DNA of 54,924 bases from Saccharofermentans sp. (lineage in GTDB: Bacteria > Bacillota_A > Clostridia > Saccharofermentanales > Saccharofermentanaceae), in NCBI GenBank assembly GCA_024695565.1, contig JAILHX010000010.1:1-54924 (forward strand), written 5' to 3'. A program made the position numbers and the translations under genes. Of the stretch, positions 24,572-32,640 are shown piece after piece. Below the pieces are notes generated by a model. The model worked only from the letters and a program-made list of their open reading frames with translations, was not told the origin of the DNA and searched no databases. Within the stretch, counting starts at the first letter, position 1. Each line of letters opens with the position of its first letter.

Positions 24572-25345
24572 TTACATTGCTGTATATCCGCCGTCTACGG
24601 GAAGGTTAACGCCTGTTACATATGTTGTAGCGGGAGCAGAGAGGAAGCAGACCGCTGTATCGAGCTCACCGTCATTACCGTATCTCTCAAGAGGGATCAT
24701 TGTCTTGGCATTAGCCTGGAAGAAATCTGAATCCAATGTCTCCTTTGTAAGAGGGCTGTAAAAATATCCGGGGCAGATGGAGTTTACCGTGATGCCGTAC
24801 TTACCCCACTCGGAAGCGAGTGCTCTTGTAAGGTTAACTACACCGCCCTTAGCTGCGTGATAAGGAGAAGCGGGTGCAACCTTATTGCCTACGAGGCCAT
24901 ACATGGAAGAGATATTGATGATCCTTCCGAATCCTGCGGGAATCATTGCCTTCTTGGCGATTGCTCTTGCCATTCTGAAAGAACCGAAGAGGTCGATGTC
25001 GATCTCGTTCATGAACTGCTCATCTGTAATGTCCTCAGCGGGTGCAACGGCACCTGTACCTGCATTGTTTACAAGGATATCGATCCTGCCCATCTTCTCG
25101 AGGATCTCATCGATTGCAGCATTTACTGCATCTGTATCTGTAATGTCGAGCTTAACTGCGAGAGTCTTAACTCCGTATGTCTTCTCGATATCAGCCGTAA
25201 CTTCTTCAAGAAGATTCTGACGGCGCGCAATGGCAACTATGTCACAGCCCTGGTTTGCAAGAGCTTTTGCCATCTGAACACCGAGTCCTGTAGAGCATCC
25301 TGTAATAACAGCTACTCTTCCTGTCAAATCGAAAATGTTTGCCAT
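24572..25345 (-). CDS. Short-chain dehydrogenase/reductase (gluconate 5-dehydrogenase-like)
   Basis: A 257-residue classical SDR. The cofactor motif TGCSTGLGVQMAKAL begins near residue 15 and an ARR sequence after strand 2 suggests NADP(H) preference. NNAG, ISSMYGL and YHAAKGG (Tyr-x-x-x-Lys) supply the catalytic residues, and the C-terminus YVTGVNLPVDGGYTAM is standard. The start FDLTGRVAVITG matches the gluconate/3-oxoacyl reductase branch, but the substrate cannot be fixed. GAGGTG precedes ATG 25345. The leader contains a CGGAGA/TCTCCG hairpin at about 25374-25394. It is divergent from the superoxide reductase gene. Confidence 0.87.
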   Translation of the reverse strand: MANIFDLTGRVAVITGCSTGLGVQMAKALANQGCDIVAIARRQNLLEEVTADIEKTYGVKTLAVKLDITDTDAVNAAIDEILEKMGRIDILVNNAGTGAVAPAEDITDEQFMNEIDIDLFGSFRMARAIAKKAMIPAGFGRIINISSMYGLVGNKVAPASPYHAAKGGVVNLTRALASEWGKYGITVNSICPGYFYSPLTKETLDSDFFQANAKTMIPLERYGNDGELDTAVCFLSAPATTYVTGVNLPVDGGYTAM

Positions 25346-25400
25346 ATAACGTCACCTCACATAAGATTTCCACCGGAGACATTTCTTATCTCCGCTTGAG

Positions 25401-25429
25401 ATTATACAAGACCCTGCAGAGCCAATTAA
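25401..25429 (-). promoter_or_regulatory. Promoter of the SDR gene
   Basis: On the minus strand TTAATT (25424-25429), a 17-bp spacer and a perfect TATAAT (25401-25406). Confidence 0.55.
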
Positions 25430-25560
25430 GTTAAAAACCTTTTATTTTTGAGCATTTTCTGTCATCCCTGTGCTGTTTCCATTAAGTTTTAATCTCGTTT
25501 GCATATAATGATCATCTAATGATTTTCAGTTTGATTCAAAAGGCGCTGAAGAGATTCAAA

Positions 25561-25569
25561 TGGTATAAT
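25561..25569 (+). promoter_or_regulatory. Extended -10 promoter of the superoxide reductase gene
   Basis: TGGTATAAT is an extended -10 (TGn plus perfect TATAAT at 25564-25569). No good -35 is seen, as is common with this type. It lies 39 bp before the ATG. Confidence 0.6.
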
Positions 25570-25608
25570 GATTTTATTCGACTAATACTTAAATAGGAGG
25601 AAAAAGAA

Positions 25609-25968
25609 ATGAAGTTTTTCAAAGGCAAATGCGGAACTGTTGTAACTAAGCTTTTCGAGACCGAATGCGAGGGTGGTCCTCTTGAAGAACTCATCCCTAA
25701 CACTACTGATGCAGCCGGCGAGAAGCACGTACCGGTCATCACCGTTAACGGACAGGAAGTTACTGTTTCTGTAGGCGAAGTAGCTCATCCCATGATGGAT
25801 GCCCACTATATCACCTTCGTGGCCCTGGAGACAGACAAGGGAGCTATCGTAAGACAACTCAAGCCCGGCGAGGAACCCGTTGCCGTATTCACGATCGGAT
25901 CTGACGAGAAGGTCATCGCAGCTTATGAATACTGCAATCTCCACGGACTGTGGAAGGCCGAAGCATAA
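25609..25968 (+). CDS. Superoxide reductase (desulfoferrodoxin-like, lacking rubredoxin-type centre I)
   Basis: A 119-residue protein that reduces superoxide to peroxide at a His4-Cys iron site. All ligands are present with the family spacing: His40 (in EKHVPV, with the catalytic Glu/Lys pair beside it), His60 and His66 (AHPMMDAHYI), Cys109 and His112 (YCNLHGLW). The N-terminus keeps the length of the desulfoferrodoxin Cys4 domain but retains only Cys8 and Cys20, so centre I cannot form. GGAGG precedes the start. The glycosyltransferase gene follows 18 bp later and may be co-transcribed. Confidence 0.92.
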   Translation: MKFFKGKCGTVVTKLFETECEGGPLEELIPNTTDAAGEKHVPVITVNGQEVTVSVGEVAHPMMDAHYITFVALETDKGAIVRQLKPGEEPVAVFTIGSDEKVIAAYEYCNLHGLWKAEA

Positions 25969-25986
25969 CAGGCAGAAGCTTAACCC

Positions 25987-27537
25987 ATGAAGACTCAGGA
26001 ATTAAAAGACAAGAGCGGGCTTACAAACATAGAGCTTGCTATCCTTATTATTGCGGCATCAATCACGATCACTATCGTATCCACATGTTCGCCTCTGTAC
26101 CCTTTTAATCCCTGGGACGATACCAATTGTTTCTTCACATTAGGCCGCGGAATAATCCACGGCCTTGTTCCCTATAGAGATCTCTACGAACAGAAGGGAC
26201 CTCTTCTCTACTTCATCTTTGCCCTGACTGCTCTTATCTCGGAGAAGTCCTTTATCGGTGCATGGATAATCGAATGCATTGCAGCATCAGTTTATGCAGT
26301 TTTCTCATGGAAGATCGTTAAGTTCTTTTCCGAGCCCCCAAAGTATGCAATAGCACTGATGCCGCTCCTGCTCGGCGTCACTTATACGATAGGAATGTTC
26401 AACTTCGGCGGCAATGCCGAAGAACTGTGCTTCCCTCTCATGACCGTATCGTTCTACTTCGGTCTTAAGGCTATCGCAAAGGGCGACGGACTGCCTTCCA
26501 AGACAGAAGCATTCATATGCGGTCTTCTTACAGGCGTATTATTCTGGATCAAGTACACGTTTATCGGATTTACCGCAGGTTTTTGCATCTACATCCTGAT
26601 AATCGCTATCAGGAATAAGGACTTCAAAAAGCTCTGGTCGCTCGTATGGAGATTCTTATGCGGATTTGTTTTGGTCGCTGTACCGATACTTATCTACTTT
26701 GCTGCCAACGGTGCGCTCAACGCTCTTTGGGAAGCATATTTTTATAACAATATATTCTTATATCACGTTGATTTCGGTAACGACGGACCCGCTTCGATAC
26801 CGGTCGTCCGCAACTTCTATAATCCCATATCTATCCTCATCTTCTTGTCATTCCAGTTCCCTTCATACGGAATCATGCTGCTGCTTACATTGATGTCACT
26901 CATATTCATCCCGAAGCAGTACCGCAAGAAGACTATCCTGCTGTTTGCTCTTACATTTGCAATAGCTGCCGGAACCGCGCTCTCAAGGCCTACATTCATT
27001 TACTACTACGGCTACCATTTAGCGTACAGCTTCTGTCTGATACCGCTCATATTTATTAAGGGTCTTAACTTGCTCGATAAGAAGATCAAGACCCGTTCTA
27101 ACCTTGTAAATGTTCTAATTACAACGGTCCTTGTTGTCTTCTATATCGGAACATTACTCCTCAACAAGAACATGTATCTGTTCCTTCAGCCCAAGGATTC
27201 ACTTGCACAATTCAGGATCGCAGAGACCATCAACGAAGAGAAATCCGATGCCAAAGTCCTTACCTACGATGTAATGGATTCGGGCTTTTATACGGCAGCA
27301 GGCATATTGCCGCAGAACAGATTCTACTGTTTCCTCAACATCGAGAAGTCTTATCCTGCAGTATTGGAAGAACAGAACCGTCTGATAGAAGAGGGCTACT
27401 ACGACTTCATAGTTACTTACTATTTCTACGAACCCGAATGGGATAATTACAGGCTTGTTGAAGAAGAGATCGTACCCTACGTCGATTACGGCGGAGAGCA
27501 TACTCTCGAAGGATACAAACTCTATAAGAGGATTTAA
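25987..27537 (+). CDS. GT39-like polytopic glycosyltransferase
   Basis: A 516-residue membrane protein with about ten hydrophobic segments. The first external loop contains PWDDTNCFFTLGRGIIHGLVPYRDLYEQKGP; the Asp-Asp pair and GxxPYRDxxEQKGP motif are the signature of ArnT/PMT-like (GT39/GT83) enzymes, which transfer sugars from polyprenyl phosphate on the outer face of the membrane. A soluble C-terminal ~100-residue domain follows. No strong ribosome binding site precedes ATG 25987, and the gene follows the superoxide reductase by 18 bp. Acceptor (protein, lipid or wall polymer) unknown. Its end overlaps the convergent RlmI-like gene by 4 bp. Confidence 0.85.
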   Translation: MKTQELKDKSGLTNIELAILIIAASITITIVSTCSPLYPFNPWDDTNCFFTLGRGIIHGLVPYRDLYEQKGPLLYFIFALTALISEKSFIGAWIIECIAASVYAVFSWKIVKFFSEPPKYAIALMPLLLGVTYTIGMFNFGGNAEELCFPLMTVSFYFGLKAIAKGDGLPSKTEAFICGLLTGVLFWIKYTFIGFTAGFCIYILIIAIRNKDFKKLWSLVWRFLCGFVLVAVPILIYFAANGALNALWEAYFYNNIFLYHVDFGNDGPASIPVVRNFYNPISILIFLSFQFPSYGIMLLLTLMSLIFIPKQYRKKTILLFALTFAIAAGTALSRPTFIYYYGYHLAYSFCLIPLIFIKGLNLLDKKIKTRSNLVNVLITTVLVVFYIGTLLLNKNMYLFLQPKDSLAQFRIAETINEEKSDAKVLTYDVMDSGFYTAAGILPQNRFYCFLNIEKSYPAVLEEQNRLIEEGYYDFIVTYYFYEPEWDNYRLVEEEIVPYVDYGGEHTLEGYKLYKRI

Positions 27538-28751
27538 ACTACCTGGAAAATATAAAACTTCAAATAATCAGTCTCCGGCACGTTCCAGAGGATCGGATGG
27601 TCGGGAGCCTGTGTTCTTGCTTCAATCTGTCTTAAGCTGACGCTTGCATCTCTGGCAGCGGCAGATAACATCTTCCTGAAGAGCTCATCCGTCATGAAGT
27701 GAGAGCACGAACACGTTGCGAGATAGCCTCCCCTCGGGAGCAGCTTCATCGCCTTAAGATTGATCTCCTTATATCCCCTGCCCGCAGATTCCACAGTCTG
27801 TCTCGACTTCGTAAAAGCCGGCGGATCCAGGATTATGTAATCGTATTTGTGATCCTTCTTCTCTGCCATCTCTGTCAGGAGCTCGAAAACATCCGCGCAG
27901 ACATAATCGATCTTATCTTCAAGATTATTCCTTACTGCATTAGCTCTGGCCATTTCTATGGCCTGAGATGAGATATCAACACTTGTTACATGCTTGGCGC
28001 CGCCAGATGCGCAATTAAGGCCGAAAGAACCCGTATGTGTAAAGCAGTCAAGGACGGTCTTATCCTTAGCGATCCTGGCAGCAGCCTGCCTGTTGTACTT
28101 CTGGTCCAAAAAGAATCCTGTCTTCTGACCGTTCTCAATATCAACTGAATACTTGATACCGTTCTCGGAGATCTCAGTTATACAGGGATATTCCTTGCCG
28201 CCGTACCAGCCCTTATAGAGATCAAGACCTTCCTTCTCCCTTAAGGCCAGTTCGTTCCTCTCGTAGATGCCCTTAAGGGGCTCTCCGATTTCTTCGAAAA
28301 CAGCCATAAGAGCTTCATAAATAACATCTTTGTTCTGTTCTAATCCGAGGCTTGCGATCTCGCTTACGGCGATGTCTCCATACCTGTCACATGTAAAGCC
28401 CGGCATCTGGTCCGCTTCGCCGTGAATTATCCTGCAGCACTTGAAGTCATCTCCCTGCATAACGGTCATGCGGTACTTAACGGCATAAAGGATCCTTCTG
28501 TACCAGAACTTATAATCGAAGACATCATTACTGTTCCTGGATATTATCCTGACAGTTATCTTGGAATTGGAATTATAAAATCCTGCCCCCTGCCAGCTCG
28601 AACCCTCAAAACAGTCGACTATGCCGCCGTCAAGGATCTGGCCTTCGACAGACAGTATCTCATCCCCGTAGACCCAGGGATGACCGTTCTTCAGAGACCT
28701 CGCGGCCTTAGAAGTGATGCTGACCTTCGGATAAGATCTTAAAGACTTCAT
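27534..28751 (-). CDS. rlmI: RlmI-like rRNA large subunit methyltransferase
   Basis: A 405-residue SAM-dependent methyltransferase with an N-terminal PUA domain (VSITSKAARSLKNGHPWVYGDEI), a linker domain, and a Rossmann C-terminal half. The SAM motif region is VLDCFTHTGSFGLNCASGGAKHVTSVDIS, preceded by the family sequence NGQKTGFFLDQKYNR; the motif IV equivalent is IILDPPAFTKS. Such enzymes make 5-methylcytosine in 23S rRNA (C1962 in E. coli). It follows the DUF6935-like gene by 24 bp on the same strand and probably shares its transcript. No strong ribosome binding site precedes the ATG. Confidence 0.88.
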   Translation of the reverse strand: MKSLRSYPKVSITSKAARSLKNGHPWVYGDEILSVEGQILDGGIVDCFEGSSWQGAGFYNSNSKITVRIISRNSNDVFDYKFWYRRILYAVKYRMTVMQGDDFKCCRIIHGEADQMPGFTCDRYGDIAVSEIASLGLEQNKDVIYEALMAVFEEIGEPLKGIYERNELALREKEGLDLYKGWYGGKEYPCITEISENGIKYSVDIENGQKTGFFLDQKYNRQAAARIAKDKTVLDCFTHTGSFGLNCASGGAKHVTSVDISSQAIEMARANAVRNNLEDKIDYVCADVFELLTEMAEKKDHKYDYIILDPPAFTKSRQTVESAGRGYKEINLKAMKLLPRGGYLATCSCSHFMTDELFRKMLSAAARDASVSLRQIEARTQAPDHPILWNVPETDYLKFYIFQVV

Positions 28752-28775
28752 CGCGTTCTGCTGCCCGTAGGATTA

Positions 28776-29261
28776 TCAAGCCCAGGGATCCTGAGACTTG
28801 GGTGTTCTGATCATGGCAAGAAGCATCTGGTCCTCAACAAACCACTGATTTGTCGAAGGCTTATGACGCAGAAGGATATGGCGCTTGGTATCAGCACCGG
28901 AAGATGTAATGAAGATCTTCATTCTGCCGTCCAATTCCTGCTCGTATCCCCTCTCAGTCTCAACTGTATAAGGCATTGTGGGAGTATAGTCGTTATCAGG
29001 TGATGTGCCGTTGAAGAAAGAACGCACAACGTGATCACCGCCGTCCATCCTGTCAGAAAGGAACTGCTTCTCATATGTGGATAATCCGTAAGGTCCCTTA
29101 AGGAATTCGAGCATCTCGTATGTCTCTTCCTTGTTAACCTGATAGTGCATCATTACTGCCAGGAAAAGAGCAGCTGTATATTCGGGCTCGCTAAGCGATG
29201 CTTCGGGAAGCTGCTTAAGCTCTTCAAGATTATTAGGCAGCGTATTGAAAACAATAGTCAT
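28776..29261 (-). CDS. DUF6935-like protein
   Basis: A 161-residue soluble protein. ATG 29261 has GGAGG upstream; an in-frame start further out is not supported. The conserved-looking stretches ELKQLPEASLSEPEYTAALF, FLKGPYGLSTYEKQFLSDRM, NDYTPTMPYTVE and the C-terminal ending TPKSQDPWA match my recollection of a family of small Firmicutes proteins (DUF6935) of unknown function. Nothing catalytic is evident. The gene precedes rlmI in the same transcript. The name is from memory and could be wrong; the protein is certainly a conserved-type small soluble one. Confidence 0.7.
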   Translation of the reverse strand: MTIVFNTLPNNLEELKQLPEASLSEPEYTAALFLAVMMHYQVNKEETYEMLEFLKGPYGLSTYEKQFLSDRMDGGDHVVRSFFNGTSPDNDYTPTMPYTVETERGYEQELDGRMKIFITSSGADTKRHILLRHKPSTNQWFVEDQMLLAMIRTPKSQDPWA

Positions 29262-29320
29262 GTGATCATCCTCCGGGAGATTATTGTAGCTATAAACCGA
29301 CTCTCTGATTATAACATTAA

Positions 29321-29354
29321 GACAGAGCATTCGGATTATAACAAATGCTCTGTC
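29321..29354 (-). terminator. Hairpin downstream of the HTH-like gene
   Basis: An 11-bp perfect stem GACAGAGCATT/AATGCTCTGTC (29321-29331, 29344-29354). The minus-strand tail TTAATGTTAT is poor in T, so it may terminate weakly, leaving read-through into the DUF6935-like gene. Confidence 0.55.
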
Positions 29355-29383
29355 CTATAAATACGGAGGTGAAAATCAGCAAA

Positions 29384-29965
29384 TCATACAGCGTCGCGCT
29401 TCTCGGCAGGCATATCCATAAGGGTAGCCGTACTGTTGAAGCCTGCAACGATCTTCTTAACCTTATCAATACCAACCTTATAGTTGCTGCAGATATAGTT
29501 AACAGAATCATGCTCGCAGAAGAATGCAGCGGCAATGCAGGCATTCTCGATACTGCCGTTAATTGCACTGTTGATCTTCTCCCACAGGGTACCGGCAGGC
29601 GGAGCACACTCAACCGACTTAACACTTGTAGGCATAAGGATAATGCCCCAATATTCAGCATAGTACCTGGCAATGAGGTCACAAGCCTTACAGATGTGGC
29701 GTCTTACGGTTCTGTCAGTGAAGTATGCAATATCAGCTACTTCCTTCTCAGTCTTCTTGGAATTCAGATAGAGTTCTGCCGCCCTGTACTCGTCCTTATC
29801 CATATGTGCAGACACATATGCCAATGCGTTATTCATATTATCTCTTACAACAGCATACGTAGCGGCATGCTCCGTGTAGCCGTTATCAGCAAGCATCCTT
29901 ACTGCGTTTACGATCATGTTCTGTCTTCTAAATACGTCTTTTACTGTGCAGTTTAATCTCTTCAT
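29384..29965 (-). CDS. Helix-turn-helix-like protein of unknown function
   Basis: A 193-residue soluble, mostly helical protein. The stretch KKTEKEVADIAYFTDRTVRRHICKACDLIARYY (about residues 69-101) reads as a helix-turn-helix of the sigma-region-4 type (EKEVADIAY - FTD - RTVRRHI). A second similar pattern, SVNYICSNYKVGIDKVKKIV, occurs near the C-terminus. I recognise no named family. AAAGG lies 11 nt before the ATG. A LexA-box-like palindrome (30008-30019) with one mismatch overlaps its presumed -35 region. It is divergent from the EAL protein gene. Confidence 0.65.
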   Translation of the reverse strand: MKRLNCTVKDVFRRQNMIVNAVRMLADNGYTEHAATYAVVRDNMNNALAYVSAHMDKDEYRAAELYLNSKKTEKEVADIAYFTDRTVRRHICKACDLIARYYAEYWGIILMPTSVKSVECAPPAGTLWEKINSAINGSIENACIAAAFFCEHDSVNYICSNYKVGIDKVKKIVAGFNSTATLMDMPAEKRDAV

Positions 29966-30275
29966 ACTAATATCAACCTTTCTCTAATAATTTGCCTGTT
30001 GAAATCAGAACAAATATTCGGTAACTTTATGGTGTAATCATATCATCATGCCGGAATCTTGTAAAGGCTTTTGGAACGAAAAATCTACATATTGGGATTT
30101 TTGTAATATTACAGCAAATCGCTACACAATTCTTTACTTAAAACTATATATATTATATTTATAGATATAATATCTAACCTTCAAACAAAAGTAATAGTTC
30201 ATTAACTTCGTGCTGATTATTTTGCCATTTCCCTATGCTAAAATGTACTTATAATCAAACCGTCTTGAGGGTTTT
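29966..30275. other. 310-bp AT-rich divergent intergenic region
   Basis: It separates the HTH-like gene (minus) from the EAL protein gene (plus). Seen here: GAACAAATATTC at 30008-30019, one mismatch from the LexA palindrome; a very AT-rich tract (about 30130-30180) with a perfect TATAAT at 30166-30171 but no convincing -35; and a second TATAAT-like box near 30250. No coding sequence or stable RNA is apparent. Confidence 0.5.
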
Positions 30276-32585
30276 ATGAAGATTGAATACATAGCTGAAT
30301 TAATCATCATAACCTTATTGCTAGTAGCATTGATAATTGCTACGGTCTTCAGACGGAGAAGATATTTTGAGAAGACTGCAACCAGCGTTTTTAATGTTCT
30401 AATAACTGCCCTTATTCCTCTGGCAGGTAATTCCTTAGCTTTATTTACACAATTGGAGTATCTGGCATACGTAGGCTATATGGTCATGCTTTTGGGTGAC
30501 GTGTTCCTGATGTACAACCTGGCGGTTTTTGTCACAGATTACTGCGGATTCAAGTTCAGGCGCTCTCCCCTTCAGTTTGTCGTTATTACAATGCTGGGAT
30601 TGATATCACTGGGAATCCTGTCCAATCCGTTATCCGGCATTGCGTTCAGTGTCAGGCTCGGTTATTTTACTGACGGAAGTTTTTATTATGCGCTTGCTCC
30701 TCACTGGGGAATGCTCTTAGGCTTCAGCCTTCTTGAATCGCTCCTTGTTCTATACATTGCTCTTCTGGTAAGCAAATGCATTAAGATATCTTCGGCATAC
30801 CATGAGAGATATGTGGTCATCATGATCGCTATGCTGACCTGCATGATCTTCATGTTCTTTGTTTTCTCGGAAAGTCCTGTAAACAATTCACTTATCGGTT
30901 ATGTGATCTGCGGTCTGCTTATATTCTTATTCACTTTCATTTACAAGCCTATATTCATAAGAAGAAGACTTGCGGATTCAGTCGTTGCCAACCATACTGA
31001 CGGAATCATTTTCTACGACACTGATGTAAATGCCCTTTATGCCAATGATAAGGCTTATGAAGTGCTTCATATTGCTTCAGGTAATCCCAGTAAGTGTACT
31101 GATAAGCTGCTTGAAGTTATGGGCGGTGTCGATCTCGGCGCAGATTTTGACATCAGCGCCAGATTCCGCGATGAGGGTCAGGAGGACTACACTTATTTAA
31201 GGATAACTCACCGTTTGATGAAGGATAAGAGAAACATGGACGTAGGTTCCTTCTTCTCTGTCCACGATGATACGGAAGTTGTTAATCTTAATTCCAAGAG
31301 AAAATACCTGTCCACACACGATGCCCTGACCGGTCTTTATAACCGCTACAGCTTCGAGGAACAGGTCAGGGAACTCATGGATGCTAACCCTGATACTCCA
31401 TACTACATGATTGTCTCCGATATCAATGACTTTAAGCTCATCAACGATATTTACGGAAGAGACAAAGCTGACGAGATCTTAAAGCAGATGGCAAGAGATA
31501 TCGAGAAGTTCTCTCATCCCGGTGCCTGCTTCTGCAGATGGAGAGGCGACATTTTCTGCGCATTTACAAAGAAATCCGTTATCGATCTTGATGAACTTGA
31601 GAAGACCATTAAAGATCAATGGGTGGCTTCAGACCTCATCAACTCTCCGCTTGTCATTCACGTAGGCGTTTTCGAGCCCACAAAAACAGATAAGGCAGAA
31701 TTATCTGTCAGCGACATAGTTGACCGTGCCCAGCTGGCGATCGCCGGCATCAAGTACGATTACAACCGCTGTGTGGCGCTCTACGACGACAAGCTCAGAG
31801 AAGACAAGATCTGGGAACAGAAGATCACCAGCGAACTGGCAGGTGCCATTGCCGGCGGTCAGATCATTCCTTATCTCCAGCCGCAGTACGCAGCTGACGG
31901 AAGACTTGAATGCGGCGAAGTCCTGGTCAGATGGAATCACCCTACAGAAGGAATCCTGTCTCCTTTTAAGTTCATTCCGGTCTTCGAGAAAAACGGGCTT
32001 ATCGCTGTTATAGACAAGCACATATGGGAAGAAGCTTGCAAGATCCTCTCATCCTGGTCGAAGAGGACTGACGGTTTTGAGAAGCTCTGTCTGTCCATCA
32101 ACATCTCTCCCAAGGATTTCTACTTCCTGGATATTTATCAGGTAATTACTTCTCTCGTTGAGGAATATGATATTCCGCCTGAAAAACTCCATCTTGAGAT
32201 CACCGAGTCTTCAGTCATGAATAATGCCGCAGATAACATAAAGGTCATCAATAATCTGCGTGAATACGGCTTCACTGTTGAGATGGATGATTTCGGAAGC
32301 GGTTATTCGTCACTCAACATGCTTAAGGACATGCCTGTCGACATTCTCAAGATCGACATGGTATTCCTCGGTAAAACTTCAGATTATAAGAAATCGAAGA
32401 TCATATTAAGCAGTATCGTGAACATGGCAAACAACCTCGAGATGCCCCAGATCACGGAAGGTATCGAGACAAAAGAACAGCTGGATATGCTTAAGGAGAT
32501 GGGCTGCAAACTGTTCCAGGGATACTACTTCTCAAAGCCCGTGCCGCTCAGCGAATTCGAGAAACTCCCTCTTATCTGGAAATAA
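30276..32585 (+). CDS. Membrane GGDEF-EAL protein, degenerate GGDEF and intact EAL
   Basis: A 769-residue protein with seven or eight membrane segments (about residues 3-230), a PAS-like spacer (about 235-340), a GGDEF domain (about 345-500) and an EAL domain (about 515-769). The GGDEF active-site loop reads RGDIF (about 423-427), so cyclase activity is very unlikely. The EAL domain keeps E-V-L (about 548-550), LHLEITES, DDFGSGYSS (about 671) and the Lys of DILKIDMVF, so cyclic-di-GMP phosphodiesterase activity is expected. The degenerate GGDEF may bind GTP as a regulator. TGAGGG precedes the ATG. A terminator follows directly. Confidence 0.9.
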   Translation: MKIEYIAELIIITLLLVALIIATVFRRRRYFEKTATSVFNVLITALIPLAGNSLALFTQLEYLAYVGYMVMLLGDVFLMYNLAVFVTDYCGFKFRRSPLQFVVITMLGLISLGILSNPLSGIAFSVRLGYFTDGSFYYALAPHWGMLLGFSLLESLLVLYIALLVSKCIKISSAYHERYVVIMIAMLTCMIFMFFVFSESPVNNSLIGYVICGLLIFLFTFIYKPIFIRRRLADSVVANHTDGIIFYDTDVNALYANDKAYEVLHIASGNPSKCTDKLLEVMGGVDLGADFDISARFRDEGQEDYTYLRITHRLMKDKRNMDVGSFFSVHDDTEVVNLNSKRKYLSTHDALTGLYNRYSFEEQVRELMDANPDTPYYMIVSDINDFKLINDIYGRDKADEILKQMARDIEKFSHPGACFCRWRGDIFCAFTKKSVIDLDELEKTIKDQWVASDLINSPLVIHVGVFEPTKTDKAELSVSDIVDRAQLAIAGIKYDYNRCVALYDDKLREDKIWEQKITSELAGAIAGGQIIPYLQPQYAADGRLECGEVLVRWNHPTEGILSPFKFIPVFEKNGLIAVIDKHIWEEACKILSSWSKRTDGFEKLCLSINISPKDFYFLDIYQVITSLVEEYDIPPEKLHLEITESSVMNNAADNIKVINNLREYGFTVEMDDFGSGYSSLNMLKDMPVDILKIDMVFLGKTSDYKKSKIILSSIVNMANNLEMPQITEGIETKEQLDMLKEMGCKLFQGYYFSKPVPLSEFEKLPLIWK

Positions 32586-32593
32586 GCAAAAGC

Positions 32594-32628
32594 ATGGACC
32601 GCCTCAAAAATGGGACGGTCCATTTCAT
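32594..32628 (+). terminator. Terminator of the EAL gene
   Basis: An 8-bp stem ATGGACCG/CGGTCCAT (32594-32601, 32616-32623) with a 14-nt loop and tail TTCATT. Moderately strong. Confidence 0.65.
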
Positions 32629-32640
32629 TGATACTGCTGC

